From Rouxiella badensis (GTDB taxonomy: Bacteria > Pseudomonadota > Gammaproteobacteria > Enterobacterales > Enterobacteriaceae), in contig NZ_MRWE01000003.1 in NCBI RefSeq assembly GCF_002093665.1, positions 62,001-126,000 on the forward strand: DNA of 64,000 nucleotides, in the 5' to 3' direction. The notes under the pieces were generated by a model that did not search any database, was not told the origin of the DNA, and worked only from the letters and a program-made list of their open reading frames with translations. The translations under genes were made by a program, and so were the position numbers. Positions 20,901-29,112 of this stretch are shown here, piece by piece. Position 1 is the stretch's first letter; each line of letters starts with the position of its first letter.

Positions 20901-22015
20901 GCTTTCTCTCCGGTAAACAGGGCTTTAAAACAGTCGGCTACGGTGACAAGCTGCGACGGCGTCACGCTGCGTACATCGACGTCAATCTTGCCTTCATTGG
21001 CGCGATAGCCACGAAAGTAAATCGCAATCTTGCCGTTCTTCATCGCCTCGACGATGGCTTTGGTTTTCCAACCCAGCGCCGCCTCGTCAAAGGTGATTTC
21101 GGTACGGGCGATATCGCGTCCCGCGCTGTCCCACACCACCCGCGCCGAGACACCGCTAATCTCGTTCAGGCTATTGATAAATGGCGTCATCTTGTCGACC
21201 ATCTCCTGCCCGCTGGTTTTCGGCAGAGTGATATAGCTTTCAATCGCCTGCGTCAGCCCGAGGATGCCCTCTTTGCCGACCTTCATCGCACGACCAATGC
21301 CGCCAGACTGGAGCTTCACCCAGTCTACGTACTGTTTCTTTCCGAGTACCAGTCCGCTGGTTGGGCCTTCAATCGCCTTGGCACCGCTGTAAATCACCAG
21401 GTCCGCCCCCATTTCGTAGTAGCAGGTCAGGTCTTCCTCAGCGGCAGCATCAACAATCAGCGGCAGATTGTGGGCACGTGCCACCTCAGCGGCTTCTTCG
21501 ACCGACAGGATGCTTTTTTGCACCGAGTGGTGTGACTTGATATAAAGAACCGCGGCCGTACGCGTTGTGATTGCCGCCGCCAGCTGTGCCGCAGAGCACT
21601 CATTGGCATAGCCCGCTTCAATCACCTTGCCGCCGCCCATGGTGACCATCGTGGCAACAGGCGCACCGTAGTTGACGTTATGCCCCTTCGGCAGCACGAT
21701 TTCGTCAGGCACAGTCAAGGATGCGGCGTGCAAATTTTCCAGTAACCAGGCGTCATCTTTGACGATCACCGCCGCGACAGACTGCGCGATACCGGCGGAA
21801 GCACAGGACACCACGACGGCGCTCTCGACGTTAAGCAGCTTTGCAATATAGGCACCGGTTTTGTTCACCAGATCTTTCATCTCGAAGAAGTGGTTGAGGC
21901 CGGTATTAACCCCCTCGGCGACGTCGGCGCGTGGGGTTGATACTCCCAGAATCGTCATGCGGCCTGAGGCGTTAATCACCTGTTTTAAATCGTACTTTTC
22001 ATAGACTGAAGACAT
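20897..22015 (-). CDS. DgaE/SelA-like PLP enzyme, probable amino-sugar-acid phosphate ammonia-lyase
   Basis: A 372-residue fold-type I PLP protein of the SelA-like family that includes DgaE (D-glucosaminate-6-phosphate ammonia-lyase). The PLP lysine is in the YSGAKAIEGPTSG motif, preceded by IVDAAAEED. Start 22015 (MSSVYEKYDLKQ) is preferred over the in-frame start at 22033 because GGGAAG precedes it at good spacing; it overlaps the amidohydrolase stop. It would deaminate and dehydrate a 2-amino-sugar acid 6-phosphate to KDGP for the adjacent aldolase. Confidence 0.85.
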   Translation of the reverse strand: MSSVYEKYDLKQVINASGRMTILGVSTPRADVAEGVNTGLNHFFEMKDLVNKTGAYIAKLLNVESAVVVSCASAGIAQSVAAVIVKDDAWLLENLHAASLTVPDEIVLPKGHNVNYGAPVATMVTMGGGKVIEAGYANECSAAQLAAAITTRTAAVLYIKSHHSVQKSILSVEEAAEVARAHNLPLIVDAAAEEDLTCYYEMGADLVIYSGAKAIEGPTSGLVLGKKQYVDWVKLQSGGIGRAMKVGKEGILGLTQAIESYITLPKTSGQEMVDKMTPFINSLNEISGVSARVVWDSAGRDIARTEITFDEAALGWKTKAIVEAMKNGKIAIYFRGYRANEGKIDVDVRSVTPSQLVTVADCFKALFTGEKA

Positions 22016-23138
22016 TTTTAGACTTCCCTTCATCCGTTAATAGCGGCTCACCGGCGACGACGGTCGCCAGCGGCACCAGAATGCGGTCACCCTTGACCGA
22101 CTGCCCCTGCGAATCGACAAATACCTGCGGCGCATGAGCAATATCAAACAGCGTGAGGTCCGCATCGCAGCCGGCCTCGAGACGGCCTTTCTGCGGCAGT
22201 CGCAAGGCATCGGCGGCATGGCAAGTGACGCAGTCGATCACCTGCGGCAGCGTGAGGCCGACGCTGAAAAACTTCGACATCACCGTGGCGAGGCTGTGCA
22301 CCGGGCCGTTAATTCGGTTACGGCAGTAAATATCAGAACTGATGGTGTGGGGGATAATCCCCTGGCCGATGGCGACTTCCGCGACCGCAAAGCTGAAACT
22401 GGCCGAACCGTGGCCAACGTCCAGCAATACACCGCGCGCCAGCGCGCGTTTTATCGCATCGCGCAGCTGGCCTTCCGGAGTCAAAATACGGTTTGGCTTG
22501 CCGTTAAAGCAGTGGGTGATGATGTCCCCAGACTCCAGAAGATCGGCAATCTCATCCAGATTCGGCGGATTATTACCGATGTGTACCATCAGCGGTAAAC
22601 GATCGTTTTCCTGCTGAATCTCCTTGGCGCGCACCAGCGGTTGAATGCCGTTTTTACCGACCACGCTGCTGCTCATGCGCGCCTTGAGGCCGACGATAAA
22701 TCCGGGATGACTGGCGATAGCCTGACGAACGCCGACCTTGTCAATCTGCGCCATGTCCGCCAGCTCGTTTTGTGTGACGATGCCGGTGCGGGCGATGTTC
22801 AGAAAAGCAAAGACGTGGGTCTTGGCCTGACGGGTGAGTTGGTAGAAATCATCGACGTCATTGGCACCGGTACTTCCCGCATCGATCACCGTCGTCACAC
22901 CACTGGCCACGCCAATGAGGTCAGGCTCATCGTGATAAATCGGCGACTTCGAATAACAGTGAACGTGCGAGTCAATCCAGCCCGCGCTGAGCCAGTATTT
23001 ACCCTGCAAATCGATAACCTGCCGTGCGGTTGCGCTGTCGTCGAGCTGGCCCACGACGGCCAGCTTGCCGTCGAGGACCGCGATATCGACTCGGCCGCCG
23101 TTAACGTCTTTAGCCTGTCTGAGAATCAAATCGTACAT
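21999..23138 (-). CDS. COG3964 amidohydrolase (often mis-called dihydroorotase)
   Basis: A 379-residue amidohydrolase-superfamily protein. Visible metal-site motifs are the early HVH in IDSHVHCYSKSP, a later HIGNN, THCFNGKP and DVGHGSASF. COG3964 members studied elsewhere are not dihydroorotases; some hydrolyse acetylated hydroxy-acid esters, and they commonly adjoin SelA-like and KDGP-aldolase genes. Here it probably removes an acyl group from the imported compound before the DgaE-like step. Natural substrate unknown. Confidence 0.82.
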   Translation of the reverse strand: MYDLILRQAKDVNGGRVDIAVLDGKLAVVGQLDDSATARQVIDLQGKYWLSAGWIDSHVHCYSKSPIYHDEPDLIGVASGVTTVIDAGSTGANDVDDFYQLTRQAKTHVFAFLNIARTGIVTQNELADMAQIDKVGVRQAIASHPGFIVGLKARMSSSVVGKNGIQPLVRAKEIQQENDRLPLMVHIGNNPPNLDEIADLLESGDIITHCFNGKPNRILTPEGQLRDAIKRALARGVLLDVGHGSASFSFAVAEVAIGQGIIPHTISSDIYCRNRINGPVHSLATVMSKFFSVGLTLPQVIDCVTCHAADALRLPQKGRLEAGCDADLTLFDIAHAPQVFVDSQGQSVKGDRILVPLATVVAGEPLLTDEGKSKNVFSL

Positions 23139-23165
23139 TGGCGATATTTCCGTTTGTTGAGGCGA

Positions 23166-23813
23166 CTACAGCGACACCGGGAAAATAGCCCCAAGGATCA
23201 TCGCCCCCAGGATTGCGCCGCCGGTCAGCGGTTTCTTCCAGATATAGAACACCAGTGCGCCCAGCAGTGAACCCAGGCCGATAGGGATAGAGGCCGCCAT
23301 TGCGGACAGGATAATCAACGGCCCAAGGAAGCGACCGGTTGCGTTGCCTGCGCCCATCATCACGTCTGCGCCGTAGGTCGAGTTCCCCTGATTGATGGTG
23401 AATTTACGCGCCAGAATAATGATGTAACCCACCGCAAGGCCCAAAATCAGGCCGGTTGCCAGCGAGGCGGCGAAATTTGCCACCGGGAAAATAATGCCCG
23501 AGCCCAGCAGCAGCGCAGGAACGCCGAGACCGATACCGGTTTGAATAGCGCCGCCGATGTCGAGGATCCCGACCAGCGAGCCTTCGATGATACGTGCAAA
23601 TAGGAAGCTGGCACCGAAGGCGGCAACCGCGCCGTACACGCCGGTGTCCATGCCGGAACGCAGCATCGACACGAAGGCGACTTCATTGAAGGCACCAATG
23701 CCGTACAGATAATACATATGGGTACCGGCAAACACCCCGGCGGACAGCAGGCCGACAAAAATCGGGAATGACCATTCGGCGTACCAGAAACCCGTTTTGG
23801 CTTGTTCTTCCAT
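23166..23813 (-). CDS. DUF4310 family multi-pass membrane protein
   Basis: A 215-residue very hydrophobic protein with about six membrane segments and glycine-rich helices (for example GIGLGVPALLLGSG). The start at 23813 (MEEQAKTGFW) is chosen because GGGAG stands about 7 nt before it; earlier in-frame starts lie too close to that site or use GTG inside the preceding gene. The family has no established function. It always appears to travel with DUF4311, DUF4312 and SFCGS proteins, which suggests a membrane transporter. I infer one of two permease subunits. Confidence 0.8.
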   Translation of the reverse strand: MEEQAKTGFWYAEWSFPIFVGLLSAGVFAGTHMYYLYGIGAFNEVAFVSMLRSGMDTGVYGAVAAFGASFLFARIIEGSLVGILDIGGAIQTGIGLGVPALLLGSGIIFPVANFAASLATGLILGLAVGYIIILARKFTINQGNSTYGADVMMGAGNATGRFLGPLIILSAMAASIPIGLGSLLGALVFYIWKKPLTGGAILGAMILGAIFPVSL

Positions 23814-23826
23814 CGTCATGCTCCCG

Positions 23827-24603
23827 TTATTTGCCACTGAGTGAGTTATGGATGCCGTTCAGCCAGCTCGGCACGTCCAGCAGGAAAGACTGTAACAGCT
23901 TCACGTCAAAGCCACGGAAGAAGCCGCTCAGCACGAACAGAGCGATAATCGCCGCCATCATCACTTTTGTGACGTGGTTCCAGCCGCCCTCTTCTACGCC
24001 TTTGCCGATAAGGATCCCCAGCACTAATCCCGGCACCGCGTTGCCCATAATCATCTGCGCCAGCCCCCCGAAAATGGTGCCCCAAAAACCGGAGCGACGA
24101 CCGGCGTCAATAGCGGCCAGCCAGAAGATGACCGGCATCACGGTGTTCACCAGCATGTTCGCCGCAGGAACCAGCACCTTAATGGCGGTCACCTGTAACG
24201 CAGGTGGCACCGCCGAGGCCGTGGTATTGAGGAAGGCAACGACAATCATGCCGATGATGCCGCCCGCAATCGCCATCTTGCGCGGGTCGTGCAGGGTCTC
24301 GGCCACGTTGCGATTTTTCATCATCAGCACGGCCGCAGCCCAGTTCGGAATGATGCGGTGGTCAACGTCCTGCGTGAAGGAGCCGGCCGCCACGGAGGAC
24401 GCCCAGGCGTTGAAGAAGAAGCCTAATCCGAACGAGAAATGCGAAGCCGGGTCGCCCTCGCAGGAGTTAAGTTCCCCAAGTGTGCGAAAAGCCCCCATTC
24501 CCTGCACGGTGGGCGCATGGAACATACGGGCAGCCCCTGCACCTACGCCGACCCCCACCAGCCCGCCGATAATAAGCGACTTAATTAAGATAATTAAAAA
24601 CAT
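23827..24603 (-). CDS. DUF4311 family multi-pass membrane protein
   Basis: A 258-residue hydrophobic protein with six or seven membrane segments. It includes a conserved polar stretch (LGELNSCEGDPASHFSFG, residues about 42-59) and QDVDHRIIPNW. An AAGGAT ribosome site precedes the ATG at 24603. The function is unknown. Together with DUF4310 it forms a two-membrane-protein pair resembling the IIC/IID organisation of mannose-type PTS, although I see no clear homology by eye. Confidence 0.8.
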   Translation of the reverse strand: MFLIILIKSLIIGGLVGVGVGAGAARMFHAPTVQGMGAFRTLGELNSCEGDPASHFSFGLGFFFNAWASSVAAGSFTQDVDHRIIPNWAAAVLMMKNRNVAETLHDPRKMAIAGGIIGMIVVAFLNTTASAVPPALQVTAIKVLVPAANMLVNTVMPVIFWLAAIDAGRRSGFWGTIFGGLAQMIMGNAVPGLVLGILIGKGVEEGGWNHVTKVMMAAIIALFVLSGFFRGFDVKLLQSFLLDVPSWLNGIHNSLSGK

Positions 24604-24683
24604 CAGGTTATCCTTGTGATTTTATATATCTACGCTGCGGGATTAACCTCCCCCGAGGAAACTGCCTGACATGCAGCGGATAT

Positions 24684-24980
24684 TTATTTTTTGGTGAATA
24701 TGACCTGCTCGGTATTTATTACTGTCATATTGACGGTAATATCTAACGCCACGTAGTAACTCTTCCTTTCTCTTGGCAGAAAAAAGAACAGAAACTTCTC
24801 ATGGGTTATCTTCTCTTCTGCTGTAATTACCTTGACGTCCTGCGGTTCAATGCGCAGCAAAATATTATCAGTAGATTTGAGAACGGTTTTTTGAACCTGG
24901 CTTAGTGCGGAAGAAAAGGCCGCGGCCTTTGTTTCGCCCTTTCCCTCAACCCTGACCGTGGAAGTTAAATGCTGCTTCAT
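24684..24980 (-). CDS. DUF4312 family small soluble protein
   Basis: A 98-residue protein without signal peptide or membrane helix. It starts at the SFCGS stop codon (TAATG overlap), which implies coupled translation and a likely shared complex. The central part carries a basic, aromatic patch (KFLFFFLPRERKSYY). The function is unknown. Its size and place fit a small cytoplasmic partner of the DUF4310/4311 membrane pair. Confidence 0.78.
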   Translation of the reverse strand: MKQHLTSTVRVEGKGETKAAAFSSALSQVQKTVLKSTDNILLRIEPQDVKVITAEEKITHEKFLFFFLPRERKSYYVALDITVNMTVINTEQVIFTKK

Positions 24981-25345
24981 TACGGCTGGCCATTTTTCTT
25001 GATATAAGATTCAACTAATTTCTGACCCAGCTCTTCTTTATCCATAAAACCAAACCCCAGCACCGAGCAGCCTTCGTTGATGGCGGTCACGCCTTCTTCA
25101 ACCGAACGCATGCCGTGCTTGGCCTTGTAGCCATATTTGTTCTGCGCCGTGATAGCGCCTGCGCCACCGCTGCCACAGAACGAGATGCCGAAGGTTGCGC
25201 CTTCTGCCTTCATGACGTCGCCAAGCTTCATGTCAGCCGCAACGCCGGGGATGACCACGGCCTTACCGCCTGCCGCTTCCACACCGGCTGCAACTTTCTG
25301 GCCTTTACCTAAACGGTCGCCGATAACTACGATGACTTGTCCCAT
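24980..25345 (-). CDS. Glycine-rich SFCGS family protein, possible EIIB-like component
   Basis: A 121-residue soluble protein. The family-defining loop is FCGSGGAGAIT with Cys57, following a beta strand, and a second cysteine is Cys93. The loop resembles the phosphocysteine P-loop of PTS EIIB proteins, and the N-terminal IGDRLGKGQ recalls the DDRLIHGQ segment of mannose-type EIIB without its histidine. These are resemblances only. A GGAGAG site precedes the start. It is coupled to DUF4312 and follows the PRD gene. Confidence 0.78.
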   Translation of the reverse strand: MGQVIVVIGDRLGKGQKVAAGVEAAGGKAVVIPGVAADMKLGDVMKAEGATFGISFCGSGGAGAITAQNKYGYKAKHGMRSVEEGVTAINEGCSVLGFGFMDKEELGQKLVESYIKKNGQP

Positions 25346-25386
25346 ATTTAAACTCTCCAGATAAGTTGTTGGTGATAACTAAGTTA

Positions 25387-25420
25387 ATTGTTGTTGTCTT
25401 TATTCATTGTTGTTGTCTTT
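25387..25420. repeat. 19-bp-period tandem duplication at the PRD gene end
   Basis: ATTGTTGTTGTCTTT occurs at 25387-25401 and again at 25406-25420. The second copy encodes the KDNNN C-terminus of the PRD protein. The stop codon falls between the copies. Confidence 0.85.
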
Positions 25421-25723
25421 TGCCACTTCAAAATGAACCGAGAGCAAATAGGCCTCTTCAATCGGTAAATTTCCCAGCATCTCGACAACCTCTTCTGCCA
25501 TTTTCATTGAGCCAGGCGATATTTCATCAAACAGGTCTTTATCAACCTCCGGCAAAGGTTCGCCGGTAATTGAACGCAGCACCATGGCTTTTACGTGAGA
25601 GGTCAACATTTGCTGCTGAACGTCATTGGTAAATATATTTTCGGCGTTCAGCATCTTCTGAATATCTGCCAATAATTGCTCGGTTCTTGCTGGCGCATCT
25701 TTTAATTCAAGTGCATTCTTCAT
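25400..25723 (-). CDS. Stand-alone PRD-domain protein
   Basis: A 107-residue protein that is essentially one PTS regulation domain. It has two histidines at typical PRD positions, His43 (LTSHVKAMVLR) and His97 (LLSVHFEV), and no DNA- or RNA-binding domain. It is the first gene of the minus-strand cluster. A free PRD could be phosphorylated by the PTS and modulate the large regulator at 16973-18889. Its 3' end carries a 19-bp tandem duplication. Confidence 0.8.
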   Translation of the reverse strand: MKNALELKDAPARTEQLLADIQKMLNAENIFTNDVQQQMLTSHVKAMVLRSITGEPLPEVDKDLFDEISPGSMKMAEEVVEMLGNLPIEEAYLLSVHFEVAKDNNNE

Positions 25724-25830
25724 AACAATCTGCTCTGCCCCTTTTACAGATGCTTCCTATTATTTATTGGCGCTCACCTTTCATCTGTTCTTACCCTACT
25801 CGTATGGCGAGAAGGTGTGTAGACGGTCTT

Positions 25831-25850
25831 TTTCCAGTTCAAACTGGAAA
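25831..25850. promoter_or_regulatory. Perfect palindrome upstream of the accessory operon, candidate operator
   Basis: TTTCCAGTT-N2-AACTGGAAA is a perfect 9+9 inverted repeat about 108 bp upstream of the first gene (PRD) of the accessory cluster. The 280-bp gap between this gene and cybC holds no other gene. The position fits an activator site for the BglG/MtlR-type regulator. No clear -35/-10 pair was chosen. Confidence 0.6.
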
Positions 25851-26003
25851 TGGCGGACACCAAGCAGATCCATTTCTCAAAAATGCAATTACCGGCGGGG
25901 AAAAGGGAAGTCAGGCGTTTGGGCAGTGGGAATGACTGGAGAGGGCGCAGAGTGCAACGTCCCTTCCCCCGCACTTTTTAGCGGAGGAAGGTTAGCGACG
26001 AGA

Positions 26004-26390
26004 TTATTTGAATTTCTTGTGGTTTTCGTTGCGAATCGCCTTCAGACCTTCGGCTTCTTTCTTTGCATCGGCCATCTTGTCGGCATTAGCCAGTTCGGAG
26101 GCTTTATCGATGTGGCTTATCAGATTATCCAGACCTTTGTGGAAGTCCTGAATTTCCGGGCTGTTATCCGGCTTGGAATCGAGCTTCGGTGGCTTAGATT
26201 TCTTTGCGTCCTCAGCGGCCGCCTTCATTTTTGCCAGACCAGCAATAAAGTCAGCTTTATTGTCGGTTTTTAGAACCTTACTGTAGTTATCAGAAATCGT
26301 GTCCATGTCCGCTTCCAAATCTGCTGCCAGAGACTGAACGCTCCAACCCAGCAGGGCAACCGCGGCTATTGCAATCACCTGTTTACGCAT
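26004..26390 (-). CDS. cybC: Cytochrome b562, soluble periplasmic haem protein
   Basis: A 128-residue precursor, the same length as E. coli cytochrome b562. The start at 26390 (MRKQVIAIAAV) yields a 22-residue signal peptide and mature ADLEADM. The haem ligands Met7 and His102 (mature numbering; Met29 and His124 of the precursor) are both present, and the rest fits the four-helix bundle. The role is periplasmic electron transfer, not well defined. It is downstream of pmbA as in E. coli. Confidence 0.93.
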   Translation of the reverse strand: MRKQVIAIAAVALLGWSVQSLAADLEADMDTISDNYSKVLKTDNKADFIAGLAKMKAAAEDAKKSKPPKLDSKPDNSPEIQDFHKGLDNLISHIDKASELANADKMADAKKEAEGLKAIRNENHKKFK

Positions 26391-26423
26391 GCTTACCTTC
26401 CATTTGTTTAGATTTATTAGAAT

Positions 26424-26492
26424 TTTACCCAAAGTCATTGGAGGCTTAGCAAGACGGCTAACGCCGCGAAGGCTTCAAGAACGACGGGTATA
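26424..26492. repeat. Short palindromic repeat element, copy B
   Basis: A 69-bp element bounded by TTTACCC and GGGTATA with an internal dyad (GGAGGCTTAGC / GCGAAGGCTTC). Read on the minus strand its first 22 bases match copy A at 46681 at about 18 positions. It lies just upstream of cybC. Confidence 0.55.
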
Positions 26493-26593
26493 ACGACATT
26501 GTTTGTAAGACTATTATTAACATAGGTGCAACACATCCGAAATGGCATCAGATTTTTGTAAAGAATGTTCAGAAGGTGAGGTAGAACAAGGAG

Positions 26594-26625
26594 CAAGAAA
26601 AGCAGCGACGGAGGATCCGCCGCTG
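26594..26625 (-). terminator. Intrinsic terminator after pmbA
   Basis: On the minus strand CAGCGGCGG pairs with CCGTCGCTG (one G-U pair) around a 5-nt loop and is followed by CTTTTCTTG. It lies just beyond the pmbA stop. Confidence 0.75.
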
Positions 26626-26646
26626 TCTGGAAGGTTAATTTAAAGC

Positions 26647-27987
26647 TTATTCGCCGGCGATCTTCATCTCTGGAAGGATAATGGAGCCGCACTGAATATT
26701 GCTGCGGGTCTCGATATCGCTGCCGATGCTGACCATGTTGCGCAGCATGTCTTTCAGGTTGCCGGCGATGGTAATTTCGCTCACCGGATATTGAATTTCA
26801 CCGTTTTCGACCCAGAATCCGCCCGCACCGCGCGAGTAGTCACCGGTCACGCCGCTAACGCCCTGTCCCATCAGCTCAGTGACCAGCAGGCCTTTGCCGA
26901 GCTTGCGCAGCATGGCACTGAAATCATCGCCCTGGCCAGCAATGCGCCAGTTGTGAATACCGCCCGCGTGGCCGGTGCTCTGCAGGCCGAGTTTACGTGC
27001 GGAATAGCAGGTCATCAGCCAGGTTTGCAGCACGCCGTCTTCGACGATGTTGCGGCGCTCAGTGCGCACGCCTTCGCTGTCAAACGGCGTAGACGCCAGC
27101 CCTTTCAGCAGGTGTGGATGCTCTTCGATAGTGATCCACTCAGGCAGGATTTGCTTGCCCAGGCTGTCGAGCAGGTAAGACGATTTACGGTAAATACTTC
27201 CGCCGCTGATGGCCCCCACCAGATGACCGAACAGGCCGGTGGCAACTTCGGCCGAGAACATCACCGGGGCTTTCATGGTCGGCAGCTTGCGCGGCGAGAG
27301 GCGGGACAGCGTGCGACGCGCGCATTCCTGCCCCACCCACTCCGGGCTTTTCAGCTCATCGATGGAGCGAGCGATGGTGTAGGCGTAGTCACGTTCCATG
27401 TCGCCGTCGGCTTCGGCAATGACCGACGCCGACATCGAGTGGCGGGTCGAGCAGTAGCTTTTCAGCATGCCGTGGCTGTTGCCAAAAACGCGAATGCCGT
27501 AATGGCTGTTGAAGCTGCCGCCTTCGGTGTTGGTAATGCGTTTATCCGTGGCAAGCGCTGCCTGCTCTGCGCGTGCAGCTAGCTCGATACCGCGATCGGC
27601 GTCGAGTTCGGTCGGATGGAAGAGGTCGAGATCCGGTGCATCGAACGCCAGCAGTTCTCTGTCGGCCACGCCGGCAAAAGGGTCTGGAGAAGTGTAACGC
27701 GCGATATCCAGCGCCGCCTGTACGGTACGCGCGATGGCGTCAGGGCTGAGATCGGTGGAGGACGCACTGCCTTTACGCTGTTGATAATAAACGGTAATAC
27801 CGAGCGCACCGTCGCTGTTGAACTCGACATTTTCGACTTCACCGAAGCGAGTGCTAATCCCGATACCGGTGGTTTTACTGACTGCCACTTCCGCACCGTC
27901 AGAACCGGCTTTCGCTAACTCCAGAGCCTGCGCTACGGCCTGTTCCAGCGTTTTACGTTGCTCTGCCACTTGAGTGGTTACGTTCAT
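26647..27987 (-). CDS. pmbA: PmbA (TldE), partner of TldD metalloprotease
   Basis: A 446-residue TldE protein, closely matching E. coli PmbA. It carries the family's [20 protein letters not shown] and [18 protein letters not shown] regions. TldD and TldE form a heterodimer that degrades unfolded peptides and processes microcin B17 and CcdA; TldE itself lacks the zinc motif. The partner gene tldD is about 10 kb away in this window. darP is divergent. Confidence 0.96.
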   Translation of the reverse strand: MNVTTQVAEQRKTLEQAVAQALELAKAGSDGAEVAVSKTTGIGISTRFGEVENVEFNSDGALGITVYYQQRKGSASSTDLSPDAIARTVQAALDIARYTSPDPFAGVADRELLAFDAPDLDLFHPTELDADRGIELAARAEQAALATDKRITNTEGGSFNSHYGIRVFGNSHGMLKSYCSTRHSMSASVIAEADGDMERDYAYTIARSIDELKSPEWVGQECARRTLSRLSPRKLPTMKAPVMFSAEVATGLFGHLVGAISGGSIYRKSSYLLDSLGKQILPEWITIEEHPHLLKGLASTPFDSEGVRTERRNIVEDGVLQTWLMTCYSARKLGLQSTGHAGGIHNWRIAGQGDDFSAMLRKLGKGLLVTELMGQGVSGVTGDYSRGAGGFWVENGEIQYPVSEITIAGNLKDMLRNMVSIGSDIETRSNIQCGSIILPEMKIAGE

Positions 27988-28148
27988 CAGCCCGCCCTTC
28001 TTTTGAATAAGGTGTTAAATAAAAAGATGGTGATCATTAACTGCATATTCTTCTGAGTCTAACAGAGACTTAGCACAATTTCGCATTCCGACTGGGTCTT
28101 TTGTTGCCAACCGTGCGATAATGCGGCCAAGAATTTTAAGGATCCATA

Positions 28149-28697
28149 ATGACTAAGAAAATTGAAGACTGGCTCGACGATGTTCCTGAAGAGAACAACG
28201 AAGAAGATGATGAGATCATCTGGGTCAGCAAGAGTGAAATCAAACGCGATGCCGAAGCACTGAAAGATCTGGGTGCCGAGATGGTCGATCTGGGGAAAAA
28301 CTCCCTCGACAAGATCCCGCTCGACGAAGACCTGCGTGCCGCTATCGAGCTGGCGCAGAAGATCAAGAAAGAAGGCCGTCGTCGTCAGATGCAGCTGATC
28401 GGCAAAATGCTGCGTTCACGCGACGTTGAGCCAATTCAGACCGCACTCGACAAGCTGAAGAACCGCCATAACCAGCAGGTTTCGCTGTTCCACAAGCTTG
28501 AAGTATTGCGCGACCGTCTGGTCGAAGAAGGGGATGATGCGGTGCCTGCGGTACTGGATCTTTATCCTGATGCCGACCGTCAGCAGCTCCGCGCGCTTGT
28601 CCGCAACGCGCAGAAAGAGAAGGCTGCCAATAAGCCACCGAAGGCCTATCGTCAAATCTTCCAGTACCTCAGAGAGCTCGCGGAAACGAAAGACTAA
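28149..28697 (+). CDS. darP: DarP (YjgA), 50S ribosome assembly factor
   Basis: A 182-residue DUF615 protein. The acidic N-terminus ([13 protein letters not shown]) is followed by a mostly helical, charged body. DarP co-purifies with the 50S subunit and promotes late peptidyl-transferase-centre maturation. Divergence from pmbA matches many enterobacteria. Confidence 0.95.
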   Translation: MTKKIEDWLDDVPEENNEEDDEIIWVSKSEIKRDAEALKDLGAEMVDLGKNSLDKIPLDEDLRAAIELAQKIKKEGRRRQMQLIGKMLRSRDVEPIQTALDKLKNRHNQQVSLFHKLEVLRDRLVEEGDDAVPAVLDLYPDADRQQLRALVRNAQKEKAANKPPKAYRQIFQYLRELAETKD

Positions 28698-28706
28698 CCG
28701 TCTTGC

Positions 28707-28800
28707 CTGAAGCCGTAGCTGCGCTTGCTCGCCCCAGTCACTGACCTGTGTCAGCGCCTGGGGACTTGCTCACCTGCCGCCTTGCTACCGCGCCAATGAC
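28707..28800. repeat. Palindromic intergenic repeat-like element, copy C
   Basis: This stretch after darP contains nested dyads: CCCCAG (28732-28737) with CTGGGG (28758-28763), and inside them CTGAC with GTCAG. Flanks CTGCGCTTGCTCG and CTTGCTCACCTGCCGCCTT resemble, from memory, a palindromic repeat common between genes in Serratia and Yersinia. It could end transcription of the convergent darP and barstar genes. Confidence 0.5.
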
Positions 28801-28819
28801 TCAGTTCTTTAATTAAAAA

Positions 28820-29107
28820 CTAGGCTTTAGGCTTAGCTTTCTCAAATAAATTAAACCGCAGCGCGCCATCCAGCTCTTCTTCCGCCTCTTCAAACAGCAA
28901 AACCAGCGATCCAAAGCGTCGTTTACGTCCGGCGTTCAGGTTGGTGAAATCAATTTCAACCGGTAAAGCAATACCGCCGGTGACCTCATCCCACAACGCG
29001 TCAAGGTTAGCGCCAAACTGCTCACTCAGCGTGAACTGGCGAGAAAAATCTGCGTAGAAGGCTGCCAGATCGGGGATATGATTAAAATCGAAGACCACTT
29101 TTTTCAT
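28820..29107 (-). CDS. Barstar-family ribonuclease inhibitor
   Basis: A 95-residue barstar-domain protein (PF01337) with the typical FGANLDALWDEVTGG segment (about 34-48). Barstars are cytoplasmic proteins that block barnase-type RNases. The gene starts 5 nt after the barnase homologue stops, on the same strand, so this is a cognate enzyme-inhibitor pair. Confidence 0.92.
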   Translation of the reverse strand: MKKVVFDFNHIPDLAAFYADFSRQFTLSEQFGANLDALWDEVTGGIALPVEIDFTNLNAGRKRRFGSLVLLFEEAEEELDGALRFNLFEKAKPKA

Positions 29108-29112
29108 GCGCT

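Noticed and set aside
21999-23138. Dihydroorotase
   Set aside because: General amidohydrolase similarity only; the gene context and the COG3964 type argue for another substrate.
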